Shown here: piece by piece, positions 34,432-42,309 of the stretch
Position numbering within the stretch: position 1 is the stretch's first letter
Layout: every line of letters begins with the position of its first letter
NCBI RefSeq assembly: GCF_030551255.1
Contig: NZ_CP130630.1
Location: 1,736,001 to 1,800,000, forward strand
Length of the DNA stretch: 64,000 bases
Source: Streptomyces sp. NL15-2K
Lineage (GTDB): Bacteria > Actinomycetota > Actinomycetes > Streptomycetales > Streptomycetaceae
Direction: 5' to 3'
Program-made: the position numbers and the translations under genes
Notes under the pieces: model-generated
The model's input: the letters and a program-made list of their open reading frames with translations, nothing else
Database searches by the model: none
What the model was told of the DNA's origin: nothing

Positions 34432-35319
34432 TCAGACGGAGGCCAGGGACCGCAGCTTGTCGGGGTTGCGGATGATGTAGATGGACTGGATGCGGCCCTC
34501 CAAGACGTCCAGCTGGAAGACGGAGTCCGGCTTCTCCCCCGACAGCACCAGCAGCGCGGGACCTCCGTTGAGCTCCAGGAAGCGGAAGGACAGGTCCGGG
34601 GCAGCGCCCTTCTGGGCGGCACCGTGGACGAAGCGGCCCACCTTGTCCGCCGTCTCCAGGACCCGCAGCGGCGCCTTGGACTTGCCACCACTGTCGCCGA
34701 CCAGGCGGACGTCCGGGGCCAGCAGGGACATCAGCCCTTCGAGGTCTCCCCCGTCGGCGGCGGCGAGGAACCGCTCGGTGAGGTCGCGGCGCTGGACGGG
34801 GTCGACCTCGTAGCGGGGGCGGCGTTCCTCGACGTGCTTGCGGGCCCGCCCGGCGAGCTGGCGCACCGCCGGCTCACCGCGCTCCAGCATGGCGGCGATC
34901 TCGGCGTACGGGTAGCCGAAGGCCTCCCTGAGGACGAACACCGCGCGCTCCAGGGGCGACAGCGACTCCAGGACGACGAGGACGGCGAGCGAGACGGTGT
35001 CGGCGAGCACCGCCCGCTCCGCGGTGTCGGGCACGGTGTCCCCGAAGTCGGTGACGTACGGCTCCGGCAGCCACGGGCCGACGTACGTCTCGCCGCGCGC
35101 CTTGACCTGCCGCAGCCGGTCGATGGCCAGGCGGGTGGTGATGCGGACCAGATAGCCGCGCGGTTCACGCACCTCGCCCCGGTCGGCGGCCGACCAGCGC
35201 AGCCATGCCTCCTGCACCACGTCCTCCGCGTCGGCCACGCGTCCCAGCATGCGGTAGGCGACACCCAGGAGGACGGGTCGGTGCTGTTCGAAGACGTCGG
35301 TCGCGGTGTCGGTGGTCAC
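34432..35319 (-). CDS. ECF41-type RNA polymerase sigma factor (SigJ-like)
   Basis: A 295-residue ECF sigma factor: region 2 with RMLGRVADAEDVVQEAWLRW, region 4 with ERAVFVLREAFGYPYAEIA, and a C-terminal SnoaL-like extension of about 100 residues that carries the ECF41 marker motifs DSGGK (variant of DGGGK) and NPDKL near the end. In this group the extension acts as a built-in anti-sigma element. GTG at 35319 is the probable start. The usual ECF41 partner (a carboxymuconolactone decarboxylase or oxidoreductase) is not adjacent; the divergent gene is a hydrolase. Confidence 0.9.
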   Translation of the reverse strand: MTTDTATDVFEQHRPVLLGVAYRMLGRVADAEDVVQEAWLRWSAADRGEVREPRGYLVRITTRLAIDRLRQVKARGETYVGPWLPEPYVTDFGDTVPDTAERAVLADTVSLAVLVVLESLSPLERAVFVLREAFGYPYAEIAAMLERGEPAVRQLAGRARKHVEERRPRYEVDPVQRRDLTERFLAAADGGDLEGLMSLLAPDVRLVGDSGGKSKAPLRVLETADKVGRFVHGAAQKGAAPDLSFRFLELNGGPALLVLSGEKPDSVFQLDVLEGRIQSIYIIRNPDKLRSLASV

Positions 35320-35334
35320 GGCTCCATCCCAGCC

Positions 35335-35361
35335 GACGCAAACGATCGTGTCCAGGCGACA
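35335..35361 (-). promoter_or_regulatory. Candidate ECF41 promoter of the sigma-factor gene
   Basis: On the minus strand TGTCGCC (35361-35355) is followed after exactly 16 bases by CGTC (35338-35335). The published ECF41 consensus is TGTCACA, 16-base spacer, CGTC. The -10 element ends about 15 bp before the GTG start, so autoregulation is likely. Confidence 0.6.
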
Positions 35362-35461
35362 GGACGTCGTGTCCCGACGACAGAACCACCCGCCACCGCA
35401 AGAGGCCGCCCGAACCACACGCACTGCAAGGTGCTGCTCGAACCACGCGCCAACACAAGGG

Positions 35462-35484
35462 GCTACCCGCCGGTAGCAATTGCT
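35462..35484. promoter_or_regulatory. Overlapping palindromes upstream of the hydrolase gene
   Basis: GCTACC-CGCC-GGTAGC (35462-35477) overlaps AGCAATTGCT (35475-35484), about 60-80 bp before the hydrolase start. This is an operator-like arrangement with unknown binder. Confidence 0.35.
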
Positions 35485-35543
35485 GACAAGCTGTCTACGC
35501 CGCGGTCGTCCAGTCGTCCATGAGTCCGTCGAGGAGCAGCCCC

Positions 35544-36374
35544 ATGTCCGCCACCGTCTCCTTCAAAGTGCCCTCCGCCCGGGGCGCCCAGCCGGTCACC
35601 GTCTCCTACACGCGCGCGGGCAGAGGTGAACCACTGCTCCTGCTGCACGGCATAGGTCACCACCGGCAGGCCTGGGATCCGATAGTGGACATCCTGGCGA
35701 CCGAGCGCGACGTGATCGCCGTGGACCTCCCCGGGTTCGGCGTGTCCCCCGGCCTGCCGGAGGGCCTCGCCTACGACCTGCCGACGACCACCACGGTGTT
35801 CGGGGCCTTCTGCGAGGCGCTGGAGATCGACCGGCCACACGTGGCGGGCAACTCGCTCGGTGGTCTGCTCGCCCTGGAGCTCGGCCGCGAGAACCTGGTG
35901 CGGTCGGTGACGGCCCTGTCCCCGGCCGGATTCTGGACGCAGGCCGAGCGGCGCTACGCCTTCGGCGTGCTCATCGGGATGCGGCGCATGGCCGAGCGGA
36001 TACCCCTCCCGCTGGTCGAGCGGATGGCGCGCACGGCGGCCGGTCGCGTGGCCCTGACCAGCACCATCTACGCCCGCCCGACCCGCCGTTTGCCCGAGGC
36101 CGTCGTCGCCGAGACGCTCGCGCTGGCGAAGGCCACGGGCTTCGCCGAGACCCTCAGGGCCGGCACCGCCGTCCAGTTCACCGACGACGTCCCCGGCATC
36201 CCGGTCACCGTCGCCTGGGGCACGAGGGACAGACTGCTCGTACGGCGCCAGGGCGTGCGCGCCAAGCAGATCATCCCCCGGGCGCGGCTGGTGCGGCTGC
36301 CCGGCTGCGGCCACTGTCCGATGAACGACGACCCGGCGCTGGTCTCGCGGGTCATCCTCGACGGCAGCCGCTGA
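35544..36374 (+). CDS. Alpha/beta-fold hydrolase
   Basis: A 276-residue hydrolase: oxyanion HGIGHHRQ near 34, nucleophile elbow GNSLGG with serine near 103, acid residue region TRDRLLV and catalytic histidine in LPGCGHCPMNDDP. The ATG at 35544 is preferred over that at 35520 because GAGGAG stands eight bases upstream of it. Substrate unknown. Confidence 0.85.
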   Translation: MSATVSFKVPSARGAQPVTVSYTRAGRGEPLLLLHGIGHHRQAWDPIVDILATERDVIAVDLPGFGVSPGLPEGLAYDLPTTTTVFGAFCEALEIDRPHVAGNSLGGLLALELGRENLVRSVTALSPAGFWTQAERRYAFGVLIGMRRMAERIPLPLVERMARTAAGRVALTSTIYARPTRRLPEAVVAETLALAKATGFAETLRAGTAVQFTDDVPGIPVTVAWGTRDRLLVRRQGVRAKQIIPRARLVRLPGCGHCPMNDDPALVSRVILDGSR

Positions 36375-36403
36375 GGGGCAGCCCCAGACGGCTCGCCCGC
36401 GGC

Positions 36404-37273
36404 TCAGGAGCCGAGAGCTTTGAGGACCTCCTTCAGGACCGTGGGGTTGTAGGGCATGGCGGCGTGCGCGGTGTGGTCGTCGGGGGCGAGATCCTGAAGG
36501 ACGATGTTCGTGACGTGGTGGCCCTCGGTCTCGGCCAGCAGGCACGAGGTGTACGGGGTGACCACGTCGTCGTACCGGGTGGCGATGACGGTGTAGCGGA
36601 CGCCCTCCACGGTTTCGCCGAGGTCGGCGAGTTCACGCTGGAAGGGGTCGTCGTGCTGCAACTGGACCCAGGCCGGCACGGTCACCTCGACGGCGCCGTG
36701 CTCGACGAGTTCCCGCGCGCCCGGGATCTGGCGGGCGAGGTTCACCAGACCCTGGGCGGTGATGCCGTGGTTGCTGGGGGCGATGCCGACGAGGTGGTGC
36801 ACGTTCGGGGCGCCGCCCAGCTCGCTGAGGTAGTAGCGCGGCATCATGCCGCCCTGGGAGAAGCCGACCAGGTCCACCTGCCGTGCTCCCGTGCGGCGCA
36901 GTACCTCGTCGACGAAGGCTCCGAGCTGCCTGGCGGACTCCTTGATGTCGCCGAGGCCGAAGAGGACGGGGTTGAGATGGTGGCCGTAGTCCGGGCGGAA
37001 GACCCGGTAGCCGTGCTGCCGCAGTAAGGGCGCGGCCTGGGTCCAGGTGTAGCCGCGGTTGCCGAAGGTGCCGTGCACGAGCACGACGGGGCGTGGGTGT
37101 TCTTCGGTCAGGGGGAGGTTCCAGTCGTCCTCTCCCGCCTCCACGTCGACGGTGGCGATGATCTGGGCGGCGCCGGCCTGGGCGAGTCCGCCCACGCGGT
37201 GGGGCGCCTCGGTGATGTCGGTGACGATGTCGTCCGTATTGATTCCAGGAATGCGAGGGTTCGGGAAGCTCAT
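36404..37273 (-). CDS. Lipase/esterase (class 2 lipase-like, EstB/LipA-type)
   Basis: A 289-residue alpha/beta hydrolase with oxyanion segment VLVHGTFGNRGYTW, nucleophile elbow GFSQGG and a lid-less arrangement as in actinobacterial triacylglycerol lipases of the cutinase-like/lipase 2 group. The catalytic Asp and His are probably in RYDDVVTPY and DDHTAHAAMP. No signal peptide precedes the chosen ATG (37273), so location is uncertain. The preceding 120 bp hold palindromes. Confidence 0.82.
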   Translation of the reverse strand: MSFPNPRIPGINTDDIVTDITEAPHRVGGLAQAGAAQIIATVDVEAGEDDWNLPLTEEHPRPVVLVHGTFGNRGYTWTQAAPLLRQHGYRVFRPDYGHHLNPVLFGLGDIKESARQLGAFVDEVLRRTGARQVDLVGFSQGGMMPRYYLSELGGAPNVHHLVGIAPSNHGITAQGLVNLARQIPGARELVEHGAVEVTVPAWVQLQHDDPFQRELADLGETVEGVRYTVIATRYDDVVTPYTSCLLAETEGHHVTNIVLQDLAPDDHTAHAAMPYNPTVLKEVLKALGS

Positions 37274-37310
37274 GTTTCTCAGTCTCGCGTCCACGAAAAG
37301 CGGCAACGAT

Positions 37311-37337
37311 CCCTCGATCGAGGGAAAGAATTCCCTC
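37311..37337. promoter_or_regulatory. Overlapping operator-like palindromes upstream of the lipase gene
   Basis: The perfect 14-bp palindrome CCCTCGATCGAGGG (37311-37324) overlaps GAGGGAA-AGAA-TTCCCTC (37320-37337). They lie 38-64 bp before the lipase start, next to a TATATA stretch that could be the -10 region. Confidence 0.4.
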
Positions 37338-37355
37338 CATGGCGTATATAGGGCA

Positions 37356-37371
37356 CGCATTTTCGAATGCG
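37356..37371 (-). terminator. Short hairpin after the SRPBCC gene
   Basis: CGCATT-TTCG-AATGCG is a 6-bp stem with a UUCG-type tetraloop, 22 bases downstream of the SRPBCC stop on the minus strand. Likely a weak terminator or 3'-end stabiliser before the lipase promoter. Confidence 0.4.
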
Positions 37372-37392
37372 TTGCCGTACGGGCGAGGGGAG

Positions 37393-37899
37393 TCACACGG
37401 CCCATCGCGGCGCCAGTCGGGCGGTCGCCGCACGCAGCAGTCGCACGTACCGGCTCCATCTGACCGGGCGGGCCACCCGGCCGGTCAGGGCCCGCTCGGC
37501 GCAGTCCAGGCTGTGCTGGAACGCCGCGTCGTGCAGGGGGCGGAAGAACAGCAGCCAGCCCAGCCAGCGCACCCCTTGCGGACGCAGGACCAGCGTGTTG
37601 CGCAGGACCGTACGTCCCTGGTCGAGGCGTTCGACACTGAATTCGTGGAAGCCCCTGAAGCCCCGGGGGCCGGTGAACCGGAAGCGCACCCAGTGACCGG
37701 GCACGTAGTGGCTCACCACGTACCGCACCGGTCCGTGCCCGCCACGGACGCCGACGGCCAGCGGCCGTTCGAAGCGGACGGGAGGCCAGTCGGGCGGCCA
37801 GAGGCGGTCGTTGTCGCAGCCGAGGGAGTCGATCAGGGCGCCGACAGCCTCCTGCGGGGCAGGGAGCGTGCGTTCATGGACGTTGAGTACGGCGATCAC
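37393..37899 (-). CDS. SRPBCC-family protein
   Basis: A 168-residue START/Bet v1-fold protein starting with GTG at 37899. The DRLWPPDWPPVRFERPL opening and the VSHYVPGHWVRFRF and FHEFSVERL strands are typical of stand-alone Streptomyces SRPBCC proteins that bind small hydrophobic ligands. Role unknown. It is divergent from the HD-domain gene and may mark the left limit of the biosynthetic region. Confidence 0.75.
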   Translation of the reverse strand: MIAVLNVHERTLPAPQEAVGALIDSLGCDNDRLWPPDWPPVRFERPLAVGVRGGHGPVRYVVSHYVPGHWVRFRFTGPRGFRGFHEFSVERLDQGRTVLRNTLVLRPQGVRWLGWLLFFRPLHDAAFQHSLDCAERALTGRVARPVRWSRYVRLLRAATARLAPRWAV

Positions 37900-38146
37900 A
37901 AGTTGGTGGCTGCCCGTCGGGACTGACCGATAAGCGTCGCTGCGGAGAGGAAAAGGATCTTCCGCTTCAACTGCCTTTCGGCGGGCCTGCCTTGTACTGC
38001 CGTATTCATGCGCGAGGCCCTGGAGGGTCGAAGATCGGCCAAGGTTGATGCGACCGGCGAAACGCGGAGGGGGAAACGGAACCCGAGCGTAAAGAGAGAT
38101 GAGATAGGCGCAACAAGCCAGACGAATATGCGAGGGGGAGCAGGAC

Positions 38147-38743
38147 ATGGCCGCAAGACGCGGTGTTCCACGGGAGGCGCTGGCGGGTCCATGGCGCCCG
38201 CTGCTCGTCCAGCCTCCGCTGGCGGAGTTGCTCGGTGACCCCCTGGTGGACGCGGCGCTGGTGGAGATGGGCCGGGTCCTTCCGCCGCGCATCGCGCTGC
38301 ATTCGCTGCGGACGTTCCTGCTGGCCGACGCCGGCGCGCGGGTGCGGGGGATCGGCTACGACCGGACCGGTCTGCTCGCCGCCGCGGTGTTCCACGACAC
38401 CGGGCTGACGGGGGGCGCGGTGCGGGTGCGGGGTGGATTCCCCTGCCGTTCGGCCGAGTTGCTCGACCGCTTCCTGGCCGGACACGGGGTGGACGACGGG
38501 CGGCGCGGGACGCTGACCCGCGCGGTCCGCGAGCACATGCGCCCCGTCCCCGCGCGGGACGCCGGCCCCGAGGCGCGGCTGCTGCACTTCGGGGCCTGGC
38601 TGGACGTCACCGGTCGTGGTTTCCGCCAAGTCCCCGGCGAGCGGCGGCGGTTGACCGAGCTCGCGCCCACGCCCTGGTTCGCCGTCTCGTTCTCCGCGCG
38701 GGTGGCCGCCTGCGCGGTGCGGCGGGCGCTGCCGGCCCGATGA
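38147..38743 (+). CDS. HD-domain protein
   Basis: A 198-residue protein with the HD metal-binding signature: H52 in LHSLRTF, H83-D84 in AVFHDTGL and a later H130 in AVREHM. Such proteins are phosphohydrolases, hydratases (cyanamide hydratase-like) or, less often, mixed-valent diiron oxygenases. It is the first gene of the plus-strand arm next to the flavoenzyme, 51 bp away. Its location in a cluster that otherwise lacks a diiron oxygenase makes the oxygenase possibility worth noting, but it is inference only. Confidence 0.75.
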   Translation: MAARRGVPREALAGPWRPLLVQPPLAELLGDPLVDAALVEMGRVLPPRIALHSLRTFLLADAGARVRGIGYDRTGLLAAAVFHDTGLTGGAVRVRGGFPCRSAELLDRFLAGHGVDDGRRGTLTRAVREHMRPVPARDAGPEARLLHFGAWLDVTGRGFRQVPGERRRLTELAPTPWFAVSFSARVAACAVRRALPAR

Positions 38744-38794
38744 CCACCCGCACGCCCGGCCACCCGTTCCTCCCGTCCTGAAAGGACCGCAGAC

Positions 38795-40585
38795 ATGCAA
38801 GACGACCAGCGTGTTTTCGATGTCGCCATCGTCGGAGGCGGCATCGGCGGGACGATGCTGGGGGCGATCCTCGCGCGCCACGGCGTGCGCGTGCTGCTTC
38901 TGGAAGGAAGCGGTCACCCCCGGTTCGCCATCGGAGAGTCCACCGTTCCGGAGACCACCTTCGGCCTCAGGGTCCTGGCCCGCCGCTACGACGTCCCGGA
39001 GATCGAGCACCTGGCGACCAACGGGGCGCTGCGCCGCCACGTGTCGTCGAACTGCGGAATCAAGCGGAACTTCAGCTTCGTCTATCACCGCGAGGGGGAG
39101 CCCACCCGCGCCGCGGAATGCACCCAGTACCCGACCTGGGGCCCGCCGCTCGGGCCCGACTCGCACTACCTCCGGCAGGACGTGGACGCCTACATGTTCC
39201 ACGTCGCCGTCTCGTACGGCGCGACCGCCCACACCCACACCGTCGTCGACGACGTGAAGTTCGACGAGGACGGCGTCACGCTCGTCACCCGGGAACGGGG
39301 TACCTTCCAGGCGTCGTACCTGGTCGACGCCGGAGGGATGCGGGCCGTCCTGCCCGAACGCCTGGGGCTGAGGCAGGAACCGCCGTACCGCACGCGGTCG
39401 CGCACCATCTTCACCCACATGGTGAACGTCAAGCCCTTCGACACCGTGGCGCCCCCGCGCGAACAGCACAAGATGCCGAGCCCGTTCAGCCAGGGCACCC
39501 TGCACCACCTCTTCCAGGGCGGCTGGTTCTGGGTGATCCCGTTCGACAACCACACGTCGAGCACCAGCGAGCTGTGCAGCGTCGGCGTCAATCTCGACCT
39601 CGACCGGTATCCGCGCCCCGAGGGGGTCTCCGCGGAGGAGGAGTTCTGGAACCATGTACGGCGGTTCCCCAGCGTCGCCCGGCAGTTCGAGCGGGCGCGG
39701 TCGGTACGGCCGTACGTCTCGACCGACCGCACCCAGTTCTCCTCGCGGTCGGTGGTCGGCGACCGGTGGTGTCTGCTGCCGCACGCCGGCGAGTTCATCG
39801 ACCCGCTGTTCTCCAGCGGACTCGCGGTCACCGTGATGGCGCTCAACGCGCTGAGCCACCGGCTGATCGACGCGGTGCGGCAGGACGACTTCGACACCGC
39901 CCGGTTCTCCTACCTGGAGCACTGGATCAAGCGGATGTTCCGGTTCTACGACGACCTGGTGTCCTGCAGCTATCTGTCCTTCGACGACTTCGAGTTGTGG
40001 AACGCCTGGAACCGCGTGTGGACCATCACCACGCTCTACGGGACCAACGCCCAGAACCAGGCCGCCGTGACCTTCGAGAAGACCCACGATCCGACCTGCT
40101 TCGACGCGCTGGAGACGCCTCCCTACCGGGGTCTTCAGGGCGTCGACAACCCGTGGGTCGAGCGGCTCTTCGACCAGGCGCGCGACGCCGTACTGGCGTA
40201 CGGCGCCGGTGAACTGACGAAAGATCAGGCGATCGCCCGCATCTACGACCTGCTGCGCGAGAGCGAGCTGTGCCCGGCGGTGTGGGGGACCCTCGACCCC
40301 GAAGACCGCTGCCCCGCCGGGGTGTTCACCCTCTGGCCGCTGATGAAGATCCTGCTGTGGGGCAAGTTCCGCTCACCACGGCACGTCCGGGGCGCCTACT
40401 TCACCGGCGGTGCGCGGCTCGTGGGCAAGGAGGCGGTGCAGGCCTACGGCACCGAGCTGCGGCGCAGCACGTCCCAGGTGCACCAGACCGTGCGGGACAT
40501 GTGGTTCAACTGGAACCGCGACTGGGCGCGGCGGCCGGCGCCCCGCCCGGAGAATCCCGGCGGGGAGCTTCATATGCAGAAATGA
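38795..40585 (+). CDS. FAD-dependent monooxygenase/halogenase-like flavoprotein
   Basis: A 596-residue flavoprotein of the tryptophan-halogenase superfamily. FAD loop VGGGIGG at 13-19, halogenase-type motif GWFWVIP at 243-249 and a second FAD motif GEFIDPLFSSGLAVT. K90 in GIKRNFSF could correspond to the catalytic lysine of flavin-dependent halogenases. The C-terminal 200 residues are a helical extension as in the CmlS/CndH variants. It would need reduced flavin, which the reductase at 47967-48638 could supply. It may halogenate, hydroxylate or oxidise; motif presence alone does not decide. Confidence 0.8.
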   Translation: MQDDQRVFDVAIVGGGIGGTMLGAILARHGVRVLLLEGSGHPRFAIGESTVPETTFGLRVLARRYDVPEIEHLATNGALRRHVSSNCGIKRNFSFVYHREGEPTRAAECTQYPTWGPPLGPDSHYLRQDVDAYMFHVAVSYGATAHTHTVVDDVKFDEDGVTLVTRERGTFQASYLVDAGGMRAVLPERLGLRQEPPYRTRSRTIFTHMVNVKPFDTVAPPREQHKMPSPFSQGTLHHLFQGGWFWVIPFDNHTSSTSELCSVGVNLDLDRYPRPEGVSAEEEFWNHVRRFPSVARQFERARSVRPYVSTDRTQFSSRSVVGDRWCLLPHAGEFIDPLFSSGLAVTVMALNALSHRLIDAVRQDDFDTARFSYLEHWIKRMFRFYDDLVSCSYLSFDDFELWNAWNRVWTITTLYGTNAQNQAAVTFEKTHDPTCFDALETPPYRGLQGVDNPWVERLFDQARDAVLAYGAGELTKDQAIARIYDLLRESELCPAVWGTLDPEDRCPAGVFTLWPLMKILLWGKFRSPRHVRGAYFTGGARLVGKEAVQAYGTELRRSTSQVHQTVRDMWFNWNRDWARRPAPRPENPGGELHMQK

Positions 40586-40734
40586 CAACGAAAGGAAAAA
40601 CATTCCTGCGCCATTCATAATGGAAAAGTCGCGGTTTGCCGCCGCAGCACCTCGGGTAAGAAAACCATACGGCCGAGAGATAAATTCCGGTCCGGTCCCC
40701 TTGCTTATCCGAGAGACAACGGGCTGCTATCCAT

Positions 40735-41265
40735 ATGGCGCAACATTCCACCTGCCCATCGCCCGCCCCATGCTCCTGGGAAGAGATTTTCCAGCACCAG
40801 GACCGCCTGATGCGGCTGGTTCGCCGAAGACTCCCGAGTTATCAGGACGCCGAGGACTGCGTCCAGGAAACGATGGCACGCGCGGCCTCGCACGCCGCGC
40901 TGGACAGAAACCGGCTCGGCCCCTTCCTCACCTCCGTGGCACTCCGCCTGTGCATCGACTACTACCGCGACATGGAGCGCCGTAGCCGCCTCTTACAGCG
41001 CGCGGCGCTCCTGGACGATCCCGGGACCACCGAGGAGGACGTCTGTGACGAGGACTTCGGCCGGTGGCTCATGGACCAGGTCCAACTCCTGCGCGGCCGG
41101 GAACAGGAAGTGATACTCGCCCGCGTCGCCGGGATTTCCACCGCGGAATTCGCCCGCATAAACAACATCTCCATCAAGGCGGCCGAGGCCGCTTTCACCA
41201 GAGGTCGGGCGCGCCTGAAAACGGTTTGCGCAAAAGCCATGGAAGGCCGCACGGGACAGCCGTAA
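40735..41265 (+). CDS. ECF-type sigma-70 factor with a TTA codon
   Basis: A 176-residue sigma factor: region 2 DAEDCVQETMARA, and region 4 LLRGREQEVILARVAGISTAEFA with a KAAEAAFTRGRARL recognition-helix region. Codon 87 (40993-40995) is TTA, read by the bldA tRNA that appears late in development. The gene follows a 149-bp AT-richer gap containing CCATT-CAT-AATGG. No anti-sigma gene is adjacent. It is a plausible activator of the surrounding cluster. Confidence 0.85.
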   Translation: MAQHSTCPSPAPCSWEEIFQHQDRLMRLVRRRLPSYQDAEDCVQETMARAASHAALDRNRLGPFLTSVALRLCIDYYRDMERRSRLLQRAALLDDPGTTEEDVCDEDFGRWLMDQVQLLRGREQEVILARVAGISTAEFARINNISIKAAEAAFTRGRARLKTVCAKAMEGRTGQP

Positions 41266-41310
41266 TCGGCGTCCGCACACATCACGCACTCACCGAAAGG
41301 AAACCGGTTC

Positions 41311-41934
41311 ATGGCCAGCAACAAGAACATGCAGGATATCCTCAAGGACCTCGTGGGCAATATGGCCGACAGCAGCAAGGAGGCCTTCGACGACATTCTC
41401 AACCGGCCGGAGAAGTCGACGTCGTCCGGCTCCGGGAATCCCGTCGAGACGCTGGCCGGTCTGCCCGCGAACGCGCTCGGCGCCCTCGCCGGGGTGGTCA
41501 ATCCGGCGGCGGCGCTCGCGGGCGCCGCGAACCCGCTGGCGGCGCTCACCGGCGCCGCGGGCGCGGCCAATCCGCTGGCCGCACTCACCGGAGCGGCGGG
41601 GGCAGTGAATCCGCTCGCCGCGCTCACCGGCGCGGCTGGCGCCGCCAATCCACTGGCCGCACTCTCGGGAGCGGCCGGGGCGGCCAACCCGCTGGCGGCT
41701 CTCGGTGGTGCCACCGCCCCGCTCGCCGCGCTCGGCGGTGCCGCGAGCGCGGCCGGCGGGCTCGGCCAACTGGCCGGGGGCGTCGGCCAGTTGGCCGGAG
41801 GGGTCGGGCATGCCGCGGAGGGTGTGGGTGATCTGCTGTCGCTGCCGGCGCAGCTCACCCAGTTGCTGGAGCTGCTCCCGAAGCTCATCCAGGCGCTGCA
41901 GAGCCAGGCCGGCAACCAGTCCGCCGCCGGCTGA
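41311..41934 (+). CDS. Ala/Gly-rich repeat protein of unknown function
   Basis: A 207-residue low-complexity protein. An N-terminal charged helix (about 1-35: KNMQDILKDLVGNMADSSKE) is followed by 13-residue repeats of the form L-T-G-A-A-G-A-A-N-P-L-A-A between about 60 and 135, then a Gly/Val-rich repeat (QLAGGVGQLAGGVG) and a leucine-rich amphipathic C-terminus (TQLLELLPKLIQALQSQ). No cysteines, aromatics or catalytic motifs. It has a good AAAGGAAAC site before the ATG. It could be a phasin- or lipid-body-coating protein or a scaffold; I do not recognise a family. Confidence 0.75.
   Translation: MASNKNMQDILKDLVGNMADSSKEAFDDILNRPEKSTSSGSGNPVETLAGLPANALGALAGVVNPAAALAGAANPLAALTGAAGAANPLAALTGAAGAVNPLAALTGAAGAANPLAALSGAAGAANPLAALGGATAPLAALGGAASAAGGLGQLAGGVGQLAGGVGHAAEGVGDLLSLPAQLTQLLELLPKLIQALQSQAGNQSAAG
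41542..41697 (+). repeat. 39-bp tandem repeat, four full units
   Basis: Units at 41542, 41581, 41620 and 41659 each encode A-L-T/S-G-A-A-G-A-A/V-N-P-L-A. They differ mainly at third codon positions, so the repeat is maintained at the protein level and is not a very recent expansion. Partial units flank both sides. Confidence 0.9.
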
Positions 41935-42007
41935 CCGACCGTGCGTCCGTCCCGCTCGACCTGTTCCGCCGCGCGCATCCGCCGGCGCCCCCGGACCCGG
42001 ATCCCGG

Positions 42008-42049
42008 CCTGGGGCCTGGGGCCTGGGGCCTGGGGCCTGGGGCCTGGGG
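42008..42049 (+). repeat. Heptanucleotide microsatellite CCTGGGG x6
   Basis: Six perfect CCTGGGG units plus a partial seventh in the non-coding gap after the repeat-protein gene; the last unit runs into the left arm of the MITE-like element. A 7-bp period outside coding sequence is free to vary in number. Confidence 0.9.
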
Positions 42050-42292
42050 CCTGTCAGGCGGATCAGGTCGCAGGACATCGGCTGTGCTCCGTCAACGCCG
42101 GTGAGCGGGGCGACGGGGGTGGCCCCCGCGCGAGAGTGTTCGAGCGTGGGGGAGCCTCCAGTTGCAAGGCGGAGGAGGGAGCCGACGTGGTGCGTCGGCG
42201 AGTGACGACAACGCCGCAGATGGGCGCCCGCCGCGGAGCGGCCGGTGTCACTGCGACCCCGCGTCCGCGGCCTGATCCGCCGGACAGGCCCT
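42047..42292. mobile_element. MITE-like palindromic-ended intergenic element (about 246 bp)
   Basis: The left arm (42047-42077, GGGCCTGTCAGGCGGATCAG...) and the reverse complement of the right arm (42261-42292, GGGCCTGTCCGGCGGATCAG...) match over about 22 of the first 23 bases. The interior has no supported gene. The same arm sequence, back to back and without the interior, recurs at 57661-57700 in this window, so it belongs to a dispersed family. The right arm ends immediately before the GAGGAGG ribosome-binding site of the UbiB-like gene. Confidence 0.65.
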
Positions 42293-42309
42293 GAGGAGGC
42301 TCACACACG

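Noticed and set aside
38795..40585. Confident call of tryptophan halogenase
   Set aside because: The GWxWxIP motif and a lysine are present, but related monooxygenases share them and no halide-site evidence can be read from sequence alone.
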